A stretch of DNA of 64,000 nucleotides from an uncultured bacterium (GTDB lineage Bacteria; Cyanobacteriota; Vampirovibrionia; Gastranaerophilales; Gastranaerophilaceae), in NCBI GenBank assembly GCA_905216055.1, contig CAJMSH010000005.1, positions 1-64,000 on the forward strand, in the 5' to 3' direction. The notes under the pieces are model-generated. The model was not told the DNA's origin. It saw only the letters and a program-made list of their open reading frames with translations, and did not search any database. Below are positions 9,262 through 16,965 of the stretch, piece by piece. Position 1 is the stretch's first letter. Every line of letters starts with the position of its first letter. The position numbers were made by a program, and so were the translations under genes.

Positions 9262-9384
9262 ACTTTCCCATTTTTTGCATATAAAACTCTTATTCTCAGT
9301 GCTAATATCTTCTGGAAGATTTAAGGATATTCGTTTGATAATTTCTTCAGAAAACGTCTTATAATCAAAATTGTTATCTGCCAA
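9250..9384 (-). CDS. Truncated 44-residue paralogue of the protein at 36885-37577
   Basis: Starts at TTG with a good AAAGGAG 8 nt upstream (minus strand) and reads MADNNFDYKTFSEEIIKRIS, then LNLPEDISTENKSFI. This resembles the first 35 residues of the protein at 36885 (MVATFDYKGFAKNLTKQAEN, then IMPDDIASKHKKEFL). After that the frame diverges (CKKWESLYS) and stops. The ribosome binding site shows it was once a real gene start; the rest appears lost by frameshift or deletion. Too short to be certain. Confidence 0.45.
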   Translation of the reverse strand: MADNNFDYKTFSEEIIKRISLNLPEDISTENKSFICKKWESLYS

Positions 9385-9565
9385 TATAAAAACTCCTTTA
9401 GTGTAATTATATCCAATTTCCTATAATAGTCAATCTTTATGTTCAAAATTATCAAATTATGCCCTTTTTTAATTCAATTTGAACTAGATAATAAAATCAG
9501 GCTTCATTTTACAATATTGATTTAATTATTTTAATTAAATTTGAGGTTACTTCATAATAGATTTT
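9385..9565. other. AT-rich intergenic segment
   Basis: Apart from the ribosome binding site of the truncated ORF at its left edge, I see no coding, RNA or terminator signal here. Confidence 0.4.
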
Positions 9566-10309
9566 TCAAGCTGCAAAGCTATCCCTTCTTTTTAGTTCTT
9601 TAGCCCAATCGCCATATATATTAATTTTATTAAAAGCATTAATATTATGAGCTTGTTCAATTATATATAAATTTTTATTGTTTATTAAATTTGTTTTTAT
9701 CTCGTTTTGATTAATTAAAATAATATCAAACTTATCCAAACTCATAAATTTATTAATAACTCTAATAAGATTATCTATTTGAGCTTTATTAATAGCTTCA
9801 AATGTTGCAATGATAAAGAATACATGATTTTCGGCTTTTTCAAAAATTTCATATAAATTTTTTATTCTATTTTCATAGCGTTGTTTAAATTGTTCTATCG
9901 ACAATTCTCCATCATGGTTATAAACCATATTTATGGAATCATTTACATAATATTTTTTATTTTTATCATATTTTAAATTTTTAAAAAAATCTTTAAAATC
10001 AGTTTCAATCAGATGAGCAACTGAATCAATACTTAATGAAAAAGCAAGATCAAAGGGCATAGTTTTTTCGCCCATGTTTTTTGTGGGTTTTAATTTATTA
10101 TATGTAGTGATAACTCTTGAAAAACAATATGAACCTAATGATACATAATTATATCTTTTTCTTTGAATTTGTTTTATATCTTTAGAAATTAAAATATCAT
10201 ATAAATAATTTGATAATATATATAATGGTATTAATAAAACATTTTTTTTTATTGAAATTTTAATAGAACCTAAAGAAAATATAAATCTAGTTTCAGTACT
10301 TTTAATCAT
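9566..10309 (-). CDS. DUF1796-type putative cysteine peptidase
   Basis: 247 residues. The core YNYVSLGSYCFSRV (Cys62) followed by MPFDLAFS (85-91) matches the hallmark of DUF1796 proteins, which are predicted papain-like cysteine peptidases and often sit near glycan or polysaccharide genes. The preceding 50 residues contain a hydrophobic stretch (NVLLIPLYILSNYLYDIL) that could be a membrane helix or part of the fold. The C-terminal half alternates strands and helices (FFIIATFEAINKAQIDNLIR). It stands alone in the accessory region between two ART-like genes. Enzyme activity in this family is predicted, not something the sequence proves. Confidence 0.6.
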   Translation of the reverse strand: MIKSTETRFIFSLGSIKISIKKNVLLIPLYILSNYLYDILISKDIKQIQRKRYNYVSLGSYCFSRVITTYNKLKPTKNMGEKTMPFDLAFSLSIDSVAHLIETDFKDFFKNLKYDKNKKYYVNDSINMVYNHDGELSIEQFKQRYENRIKNLYEIFEKAENHVFFIIATFEAINKAQIDNLIRVINKFMSLDKFDIILINQNEIKTNLINNKNLYIIEQAHNINAFNKINIYGDWAKELKRRDSFAA

Positions 10310-10412
10310 ATTTGAATATATAACATGAAAGACTATAATTATAAAGTTGTTTCAATATTTGTTTCTCAAAAAAAAATTAGTAAATTTATTATCTAATAAT
10401 TAAGTTATTTAT

Positions 10413-10616
10413 CTATAATTTATATTCTTTTGGAAAGTTAAGTCTTACTTTGTCTGTAGTACCATTTTTGTCGAATATAATACTCATAAAATGCATGTTT
10501 TCAATATTAGGAAATTGCTTATCAGTTGCGGTAATTTGGGTGAATTTTTTAGCCCTTTGAGGAAGTCTTTGTCCCTTTGTCTGATTTCTTATTAAGCATA
10601 TATAATCCATACACAC
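10413..10616 (-). CDS. Possible frameshifted tail or small overlapping ORF after the R-S-E ART gene
   Basis: 67 residues overlapping the last 68 nt of the upstream ART gene in a different frame. The part beyond the overlap (KKFTQITATDKQFPNIENMH, then FDKNGTTDKVRLNFPKEYKL) looks like ordinary coding sequence, while its N-terminus is only the antiphase of the ART gene's tail. It may be the original C-terminus of that protein displaced by a frameshift. No ribosome binding site was found. Confidence 0.25.
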   Translation of the reverse strand: MCMDYICLIRNQTKGQRLPQRAKKFTQITATDKQFPNIENMHFMSIIFDKNGTTDKVRLNFPKEYKL

Positions 10617-11316
10617 CTAAAGCTGTAAGTCCTGTAAAAATTCCATATTTTAAAAGACCGGATTTAGTTGACTGTTTTACCTCATTTTCACTTGGTAATA
10701 TATATTCAACATCTGCAATTTTTAATTTTTTGTCCAAATTAATTAATTTTAATTTAGAATCTCTTGGTAATATAAATTCTGGAATAGGTAAACAAGCACC
10801 TTTTGTTCCTTTGGGTAAATGTATTCTTAATATGAAAGAATTTTCTTTGTTTGCAAAATATTTAAATTCTCCTTGATAATCTAATATTGCACCAGTTGAT
10901 AAAAAGGCTTTATCTTCAACAATTTTTCCGGCACATAAGTCTGTTATATACTGTTTTGCAAGATTTTCATCAATAGCCCTATATACTATTTTTTCTTTAT
11001 TTAACGGTTTAGCTTTTTTAATAATGTTGTCTAATTGTGATATTTTCCTCTTAGCAAAATCATTATCTAAATTTCCTCTTAATGTTTCATTAAATTGTCT
11101 ATAATTTTCAGTACCATATTCAAGTAAAATTTCCTGTTCTTCTTTAGTTAGTTTATCAAAATTGTCCGAAAAATAATTGGTATCAAAATCTTTTGTTCCC
11201 ATTTCTTTTAATTTTTTTAATCTTTCGTCAAAAAAATTGGAATTTCGTTTAAAACTAATATTCTTTATTTGAGGATTATATGTTGAAATCTTAATCACAG
11301 TGAAATACCTTTTCAT
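10549..11316 (-). CDS. R-S-E type ADP-ribosyltransferase-like protein with C-terminal membrane helix
   Basis: 255 residues. Residues 105-200 carry the three landmarks of C3/iota-type ARTs: VYRAI with Arg113, AFLSTG (139-142, in place of the usual STS), and PEFILPRDSKLKLI with Glu180. The upstream Glu of the canonical ExE motif (position 178) is Ile, which in this superfamily would shift specificity or lower activity. A helical N-terminal region precedes it. Residues 223-241 (YGIFTGLTALGVYGLYML) form a membrane helix followed by a Lys/Ser tail. There is no classical signal peptide; the N-terminus has NPQIKNISFKRN. It is the second ART-like gene within 4 kb. No immunity gene is recognised. Confidence 0.6.
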   Translation of the reverse strand: MKRYFTVIKISTYNPQIKNISFKRNSNFFDERLKKLKEMGTKDFDTNYFSDNFDKLTKEEQEILLEYGTENYRQFNETLRGNLDNDFAKRKISQLDNIIKKAKPLNKEKIVYRAIDENLAKQYITDLCAGKIVEDKAFLSTGAILDYQGEFKYFANKENSFILRIHLPKGTKGACLPIPEFILPRDSKLKLINLDKKLKIADVEYILPSENEVKQSTKSGLLKYGIFTGLTALGVYGLYMLNKKSDKGTKTSSKG

Positions 11317-11350
11317 GTTTAATAAAACATATAAAAAATAAATTTGCTAT

Positions 11351-11500
11351 TTATAATTTTGTGAATAAATTCTTTAAATCTGACCAAACTCCCCATATAC
11401 ATTTAGAACCGCTTTCATCAATAGTATAAACTGATTCAGAGATAGCTTTTGCTTTATATTTTATCTTACTTTTATAAATCAAAATTGTCGCGCAAAACAT
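11351..11500 (-). pseudogene. Possible C-terminal gene fragment
   Basis: A minus-strand frame ends with KYKAKAISESVYTIDESG and IWGVWSDLKNLFTKL, which looks like a real C-terminus. The upstream part runs into the promoter and start of the divergent DUF1349 gene, with no ribosome binding site. Probably a leftover fragment; low certainty. Confidence 0.22.
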
Positions 11501-11509
11501 TTTTTTAGG

Positions 11510-11515
11510 TATAAT
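11510..11515 (+). promoter_or_regulatory. TATAAT -10 box 6 nt before the ATG (leaderless)
   Basis: TATAAT ends 6 nt before the ATG at 11522 and no Shine-Dalgarno sequence is present, so transcription should start at or very near the ATG. Confidence 0.65.
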
Positions 11516-11521
11516 TTGTAT

Positions 11522-12112
11522 ATGAACAAATACTTTTTGAAAAATAATATTGAATATTATAATTCTCCTAATGTGCATATAGAAAATGATTCACTGGAAA
11601 TTATTACCACGCCGAATACCGATTTGTGGCAAAAAACATACTATAATTTTCAGCATGATAATGCACCTTTTGTACAAATTAAAGTGCAGGACAAATATTT
11701 TTCTTTTACTGTTAAGGTTAAGTACTTTTCTAAAAAACGCTTTGACCAAGCAGGTATTATTTTATATTTAGATAGTGATAATTGGCTTAAAGCTTCTGTT
11801 GAGTATGAAAATGATGAATTTCAACGTTTAGGAAGTGTTGTTACAAACAACGGATTTTCAGATTGGGCAACAGTTGATATATCATCTGATATTAAGGAAA
11901 TGTATTATCGATTAAGCAGAAGAGAAAATGATTTTTGTATTGAAAATAGCTTGAATGGAAGAGATTTTAAGCAAATGCGAATATGCCATTTAAATAAAGC
12001 TTGTAATGAAATTAATATTGGAGTATATGCTTGTAGTCCTGAAGATTCTTCTTTTAAGGCTATATTTACTGATATGATTATATCTGAGTGTATTTGGTTG
12101 GAACACAAATAG
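11522..12112 (+). CDS. DUF1349 (concanavalin-like) protein
   Basis: 196 residues covering a single jelly-roll domain of the DUF1349 type: DLWQKTYYNF near the start, FSFTVKVKYFSKKRFDQAGI and ILYLDSDNWLKASVEYE in the middle, and IGVYACSPEDSSFKAIF near the end, all typical of the family. These proteins are cytoplasmic, of about 200 residues and mostly uncharacterised; some relatives were named for regulation of glucanases. There is no signal peptide. The ATG at 11522 is preferred to the TTG at 11516 because a TATAAT box sits exactly 6 nt before it. Confidence 0.8.
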   Translation: MNKYFLKNNIEYYNSPNVHIENDSLEIITTPNTDLWQKTYYNFQHDNAPFVQIKVQDKYFSFTVKVKYFSKKRFDQAGIILYLDSDNWLKASVEYENDEFQRLGSVVTNNGFSDWATVDISSDIKEMYYRLSRRENDFCIENSLNGRDFKQMRICHLNKACNEINIGVYACSPEDSSFKAIFTDMIISECIWLEHK

Positions 12113-12170
12113 TTTAAATTATTTAGTAATTTTTTTATTTTATTTGTTTTTACGCTAAAATAATTATTAC

Positions 12171-13454
12171 ATGAAAAGATTTTTTGTATTAATTTTACTC
12201 ATTATATGTACTATATCCCCAATTTATGCAGTCGATTCCAGCAAGCTGGCGCATTCTGGATCCGACAAGTATAAAATAACTCTTGAAGAAGCTATAAATA
12301 TGGCTTTAGAGGGTAATATTGAATTGCAGGAACAAAGAAAAAATTTAGGGATATCAAAGTATGCGGTAAAAAAAGCTGCAGCATTTAAAAACCCTCAATT
12401 CCAGACAAATTTGCTAATTGGTCCTATCGCGAAAGGAAATTCCAGCCAAATAGGTCTTATGCTACCAATTGAAGTTTTAAAGCGAGGAGAACGAAAAAAA
12501 GCTGCCTTATCAGAATTAAATTACACTCAAAATAAAATTAAAGATTATGAATTTAAACTAAATCTTAGAGTTAGGACATCTTACTTTAATCTGCTTATTG
12601 CAAAATCTGAATTAAAAATATTGGAAGAACGCAAAGAGCTATTAGAAGAATTATTAGAAATTTCTAAAAAGAAATCAAAAACATCTCCAAATTATGAAAT
12701 TGATATTTTGCAAGCTGATATGCGTCTAAAAAAACTATTGGTTCAAATAAACCGTGCCCAAGCTGATATAAGAACAGCTCAATACAGTTTCAATAAGGTT
12801 TTAAATCTTGCCAACAATCCAACCTTGTATGATTCAAAAGAAGATTCTGTTTTTGGACAAGAATTTTTTACAAAGCTAGAATTACCCTCTTATGAGGAAT
12901 TAGAATCCATTGCCTTTAATAATCGCTATGATATAAAAATGTCAGAAGCAAAAATTATTAAAGCAAAAAGAGATTTATCTGTAATAACAAAACAAAGAAT
13001 TCCTGATTTGTATGTTGCCGGAGGTTATGCTTTTGCACATGACGGAACATCAGGTGCTTATGTTGGGGCAGGAGTTGATATACCATCATTGTATCGCTAT
13101 ACTCCGGAAATTGAAAGCGCAAAATTAGAGCTGGACAAAGCTCAATTAGAATATAATTCTATCATTAATATTACTAAAAATGTAATTCATACAAATCATG
13201 ATAAATTTATAATGGCTCAAGAAAATGTTGAACATTACAAGAGTATATTAGATGAATCAAATAAGATTTTAAATTTGTCAAAACAACGATATTCAAAAGG
13301 GCAAACTTCATTAACAAATTTGATTATTGTTGAACATTCTCATCAAGAATTACTGAACGAATTTATAGATGCTATGAAAGAATATTATAATGCTTATATG
13401 GCTTTGTTACAAGAATTAGGATTAGATAATTTGACTATTGATGTAGATTTATAA
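12171..13454 (+). CDS. TolC-family outer-membrane channel protein
   Basis: 427 residues with a signal peptide (MKRFFVLILLIICTISPIYA). The fold repeats twice the TolC/CusC pattern: ITLEEAINMALEGNIELQ, long coiled-coil helices (about 90-180 and 290-410), and amphipathic barrel strands (NPQFQTNLLIG; LYVAGGYAFAHDGTSGAYVG). TolC-type proteins form trimeric channels through the outer membrane for tripartite efflux pumps or type I secretion. No membrane-fusion protein or transporter gene is adjacent, so the partner must be elsewhere. There is no Shine-Dalgarno sequence; a TAAAAT box 9 nt before the ATG suggests a very short leader. Confidence 0.85.
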   Translation: MKRFFVLILLIICTISPIYAVDSSKLAHSGSDKYKITLEEAINMALEGNIELQEQRKNLGISKYAVKKAAAFKNPQFQTNLLIGPIAKGNSSQIGLMLPIEVLKRGERKKAALSELNYTQNKIKDYEFKLNLRVRTSYFNLLIAKSELKILEERKELLEELLEISKKKSKTSPNYEIDILQADMRLKKLLVQINRAQADIRTAQYSFNKVLNLANNPTLYDSKEDSVFGQEFFTKLELPSYEELESIAFNNRYDIKMSEAKIIKAKRDLSVITKQRIPDLYVAGGYAFAHDGTSGAYVGAGVDIPSLYRYTPEIESAKLELDKAQLEYNSIINITKNVIHTNHDKFIMAQENVEHYKSILDESNKILNLSKQRYSKGQTSLTNLIIVEHSHQELLNEFIDAMKEYYNAYMALLQELGLDNLTIDVDL

Positions 13455-13578
13455 TGTCATTTTAATTCCTCTAGCAAATTAAATGTTAAGTTTTTTATCA
13501 TTTTAAATAAAATATTTTAAAGTTTTTGCATTCTTCTGTCGATATTAAATTTGTGTAGAAGATTAATGAGGAATTTTT

Positions 13579-15453
13579 ATGAGCCAGAATTTTGTGCCTG
13601 AAACATTAAGGTTAAATAAAAAATTAAGTTCTCCTAGTGGAAATAAAAATGTTCGTCCTAAATATATAATTCCACCTAAGGACACTTCAACTTCGTATTA
13701 TGCAAAATTATTAGGAATGTCTAATGAAGAATTTAAGTTATGGACAGGTTTAGAAACTAATACAATTAAAAAAGGAACTAAAGTACCTCTTCCTATGGAT
13801 AAAGTGCCTGAAGGAAAAGGTATATATGCGCTTGCAAAAAAATATAATATGTCTATGGAAGAATTTTGTAAGTTGAATAAAATTCCAAAGCCATATAATG
13901 AATATAAAGCAAAGAAAAACGAAGAATTTTATGTAAAGCCTTATAAAATTGAAAATAATAATGCTCAAAAGATGCAACAAAATAAGGAAGTTCAAAAACC
14001 AGTAGAAGATTCTCAAGCAAAACCTGTTAATGAAAAATCAGGTGGTTTTTTTAGTAATTTGTTTTCAGATGATGAGGCTGATGTATCTTCAGGCGTTTCA
14101 ATTGGCGCTAATGCCATGAATAAGGCTCGGTGGGGCTCTACTTTTTCTCCTCAAGAAATTGCGGATAAACTTGAGCAGGAAGCTAATAATACTTGGGGTG
14201 CTGTTGGTAAAAAGCCATTTGATGATATGTTGAAAGAAATTAATCCTCAAAACGTATCTGAAGTATTAAATGCTTATTCTAAAGCAAACGATGGTCGTTC
14301 TTTAATTAATAGAATAACAAGTGAAATTACAAGCAGACAAGATTTAAGAAAAAATGCTGTTATGCATATATATGATGTATTAGCAGAAGCAAAAGATATT
14401 CCGGCTGTTGAACGGGATAAATTCGTTGCTGAATTAAATAAACAGTTTGATTCTTTTGGAATGGTAGATACTACTAATTTAGATGCTACTATTGATAAGA
14501 TGCTTGCAAAGAAGATGCCGCAAGCTCAAATGCTAAGGAATCTTTATACTGTTAAATCAGCTAGTCCTGATACTAAAATTAATTTAAGTGAAAAAAAAGG
14601 AGTATTTACAGCTAAACAATTAAGAGAAGATGCTATTGAATCTGCAAAAAAAAGAGTTTTAGAAAATTTCCAGAAGTATTGTGCAGATAATAATATCCCT
14701 TATGATAAGGATAATTTGGATTTATCTCCTATAAAGAGAATTCCTGGACCAATTGTAAAAAATGGAAAAGTAATTACATCAGAAACAGTTCTATTAAAAC
14801 CTACTACTGTTCCAAACGGTAAAGTTGTAATATTAAATGCAGGTCATGGTGGTTATAGCGCGAGATCAGGTTGTTATGACACCGGTTCATACAGCTTTAT
14901 TAAAAAAGGAAGCGGAAAATATGCTCCACTTATTGAATCAGAAAAAATGAATATCTATTCAGAATATTTAACTGATAAGCTTAGAGAAAGAGGATATTCT
15001 GTTGTTATCACAAGTGGTCATGTTGAAACTATTTCTGATGATGAATCAATTTCTAACCTTATAACTAATTTGGAAACAGGTAAAAAATCTAATAGAAAGT
15101 ATGGTAAAGATGATATTATGATGATTTCATTGCATGCTGATTCAAGCCCTGGACAATCTGGTACTGGTGTTTGTTATGATTCAAGGTTTAAAGATGATAG
15201 AAAACTTGCATCAATATTAGAAAATAATTTAAATAAAGACGACTGGATTACTGCAAGTAAATCTGAACGTAATTGGGATGTTGAAGATCAAGGATTGCAA
15301 GTTTTACATCAAAGTGAAAATATTCCATCTGCCCTTGTTGAAGTTGAATATGTAAATGGTTCAAAATCTAAAAACCTTGATTCATTGAATTTTCAAACAA
15401 GACTTATTAATAAGTTAGTTGACGGTTTAGATGAGTACTTTGGTATTAAATAA
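13579..15453 (+). CDS. N-acetylmuramoyl-L-alanine amidase (Amidase_3) with LysM-like N-terminus
   Basis: 624 residues. Residues about 30-125 contain two LysM-like stretches (SYYAKLLGMSNEEFKLW; GIYALAKKYNMSMEEFCKLN). A long helical middle region follows. The Amidase_3 zinc hydrolase starts near 412: NAGHGG (His423), ESEKMN (Glu455), SLHADS (His519) and LVEVEYVN (Glu588) give the expected zinc ligands and catalytic Glu. The enzyme cleaves the bond between MurNAc and the stem peptide. There is no N-terminal signal peptide, unusual for a host amidase; it may leave by a non-Sec route or be phage-derived. GAGGAA precedes the ATG. A lysozyme gene follows 9 nt later. Confidence 0.85.
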   Translation: MSQNFVPETLRLNKKLSSPSGNKNVRPKYIIPPKDTSTSYYAKLLGMSNEEFKLWTGLETNTIKKGTKVPLPMDKVPEGKGIYALAKKYNMSMEEFCKLNKIPKPYNEYKAKKNEEFYVKPYKIENNNAQKMQQNKEVQKPVEDSQAKPVNEKSGGFFSNLFSDDEADVSSGVSIGANAMNKARWGSTFSPQEIADKLEQEANNTWGAVGKKPFDDMLKEINPQNVSEVLNAYSKANDGRSLINRITSEITSRQDLRKNAVMHIYDVLAEAKDIPAVERDKFVAELNKQFDSFGMVDTTNLDATIDKMLAKKMPQAQMLRNLYTVKSASPDTKINLSEKKGVFTAKQLREDAIESAKKRVLENFQKYCADNNIPYDKDNLDLSPIKRIPGPIVKNGKVITSETVLLKPTTVPNGKVVILNAGHGGYSARSGCYDTGSYSFIKKGSGKYAPLIESEKMNIYSEYLTDKLRERGYSVVITSGHVETISDDESISNLITNLETGKKSNRKYGKDDIMMISLHADSSPGQSGTGVCYDSRFKDDRKLASILENNLNKDDWITASKSERNWDVEDQGLQVLHQSENIPSALVEVEYVNGSKSKNLDSLNFQTRLINKLVDGLDEYFGIK

Positions 15454-15462
15454 GGATTTATT

Positions 15463-16533
15463 ATGGATTTTAAATTTTTATTAGATTTATATCATATGTT
15501 AAAAGCAGCCTTTTCTGAACAAAAGAAAGCTCCAGCTGTATCTAAAAGCAATAAAAAAACATCTGTTTTTGCCGGAACTAAGAAACATAGAACATATAAA
15601 AATGAAATACGTATGACCGGTTCAAAAACTGATGAACAATTACGTATAGATGCAATACGTTCAAAATATATTATGTCAGTAAAAAATCCATATTACACAT
15701 TAAAATCAGGAGATACCATTTCAGAAATTGCAAAAAAATATGGTGTTGAGGAATGCAGTATTTTGGATGCAAATCATTTAACTCCTGATTCTGCAAAGAA
15801 TATAAGACCTGGTAAAGTTTTGAATATTCCACCTGCAAGAAAAGTAAAAAATGTAAGAAATTTAGGTGATGTTTCAAAAGCAATGGGCGTAAGCTATGAT
15901 TTTATAAAAAGATTGAAACGTGTTGAAGATTCTGCCAGATTAGGAGATTATAAATTCCACAACACTGCTTATGTTGATGATGCAGGTGTTAAGACAATTG
16001 GGATTGGTCATGTTGTAAAAAAAGGCGAGCCTCAAAAATTGTCTAATGCTCAAGTTTGTGAATTATTGACGAAAGACCTTTTAAAAATTGAAGAAAATTT
16101 ATATTCTATTATGGGTGGCAAACGTAATTATGAGAAGCTCCCTCAACCTATAAGAGAAGCTCTTCTCGACATGTCATTTAACAAGGGAGTTGATGTAATT
16201 AAGGATACTCCAGGCCTTTTGTACACATTAAAGAGTGGAAAATATGAAGCTGCTATAAATAAAATGACATATAATAAGTCTACAACTACAGGCCTAGAAA
16301 TGAGCGGTTTATGTAAAAGAAGAATATTTGATATTTCTTTAGCTACAAAAATTTATAAAGGTAAAATTCCGCAAAGTAACATTAATACAGCTCAAAAACT
16401 TTATAATAGAGGTGTTCAGCTATTGAGAGCTGAATGTAAAACAAGTGGTAATAATTTCAAGAATATACTTGTTGGTTATAACAATGAAGTAAAATCTTAT
16501 ATGGGTAACAAGATTAAATTAGTTACTAAATAA
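15463..16533 (+). CDS. LysM-GH24 (T4-type) lysozyme
   Basis: 356 residues. A LysM domain at about 78-123 (YYTLKSGDTISEIAKKYGVE, then IRPGKVLNIPP) binds peptidoglycan. A GH24 lysozyme domain at about 145-300 shows the family's triad: Glu155 in LKRVEDS, Asp172 in AYVDDAG and Thr178 in KTIGIGH, plus the late GLCKRRIFDISL block. It hydrolyses the MurNAc-GlcNAc backbone. As with the amidase 9 nt upstream, there is no signal peptide. The two enzymes together cut both glycan and peptide linkages, as in phage lysis or killing cassettes, but no holin or phage structural gene is nearby. Confidence 0.85.
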   Translation: MDFKFLLDLYHMLKAAFSEQKKAPAVSKSNKKTSVFAGTKKHRTYKNEIRMTGSKTDEQLRIDAIRSKYIMSVKNPYYTLKSGDTISEIAKKYGVEECSILDANHLTPDSAKNIRPGKVLNIPPARKVKNVRNLGDVSKAMGVSYDFIKRLKRVEDSARLGDYKFHNTAYVDDAGVKTIGIGHVVKKGEPQKLSNAQVCELLTKDLLKIEENLYSIMGGKRNYEKLPQPIREALLDMSFNKGVDVIKDTPGLLYTLKSGKYEAAINKMTYNKSTTTGLEMSGLCKRRIFDISLATKIYKGKIPQSNINTAQKLYNRGVQLLRAECKTSGNNFKNILVGYNNEVKSYMGNKIKLVTK

Positions 16534-16556
16534 ATTTTATATCTATTTTTTATAAT

Positions 16557-16874
16557 CTAAATTGTATTCGATTGAATCCAATTTAAATATTCTTTATTCC
16601 CGTCAGAAATATTTATTGATATTATTTCCGGAACTTCATAAGGATGAAGAATATTTATTTTGTCTTTTACATCATTAAATAATTCTTTTTTTGTTTTTAT
16701 CAACATTAAAAATTCTTCATCTGTTTCAATTTTATTTTGCCATTTGTAGATAGAAGTTATTTTAGGGATAATATTTACGCATGCAGCGAGATTTTCTTTT
16801 ATAAGATATGTTGCAATTGTTTCTGCGCTGTCTTTTGAATTTGTATTGCATAGTATAATAATATAATTTGTCAT
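16557..16874 (-). CDS. cutA: CutA1 divalent-ion tolerance protein
   Basis: 105 residues covering the whole CutA1 fold: IIILCNTNSKDSAETIATYL, then ENLAACVNIIPKITSIYKWQ, the EEFLMLIKTKK strand, and the HPYEVPEIISINI signature. CutA1 forms very stable trimers; it was linked to copper tolerance, but its biochemical role is unsettled. It lies alone, convergent with the lysozyme gene and divergent from the next glycosyltransferase. Confidence 0.9.
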   Translation of the reverse strand: MTNYIIILCNTNSKDSAETIATYLIKENLAACVNIIPKITSIYKWQNKIETDEEFLMLIKTKKELFNDVKDKINILHPYEVPEIISINISDGNKEYLNWIQSNTI

Positions 16875-16965
16875 AGTTATTTATATTAATTTATTTTTTA
16901 TAATTTGTAAATAGCTGTAATTTAATGTTATACTTGTAGATATTATAAATGTGGTTTTGGTGATT

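Noticed and set aside
13579..16533. Prophage lysis module
   Set aside because: No holin, spanin, capsid, tail or integrase gene lies nearby; the enzymes alone do not show a prophage.
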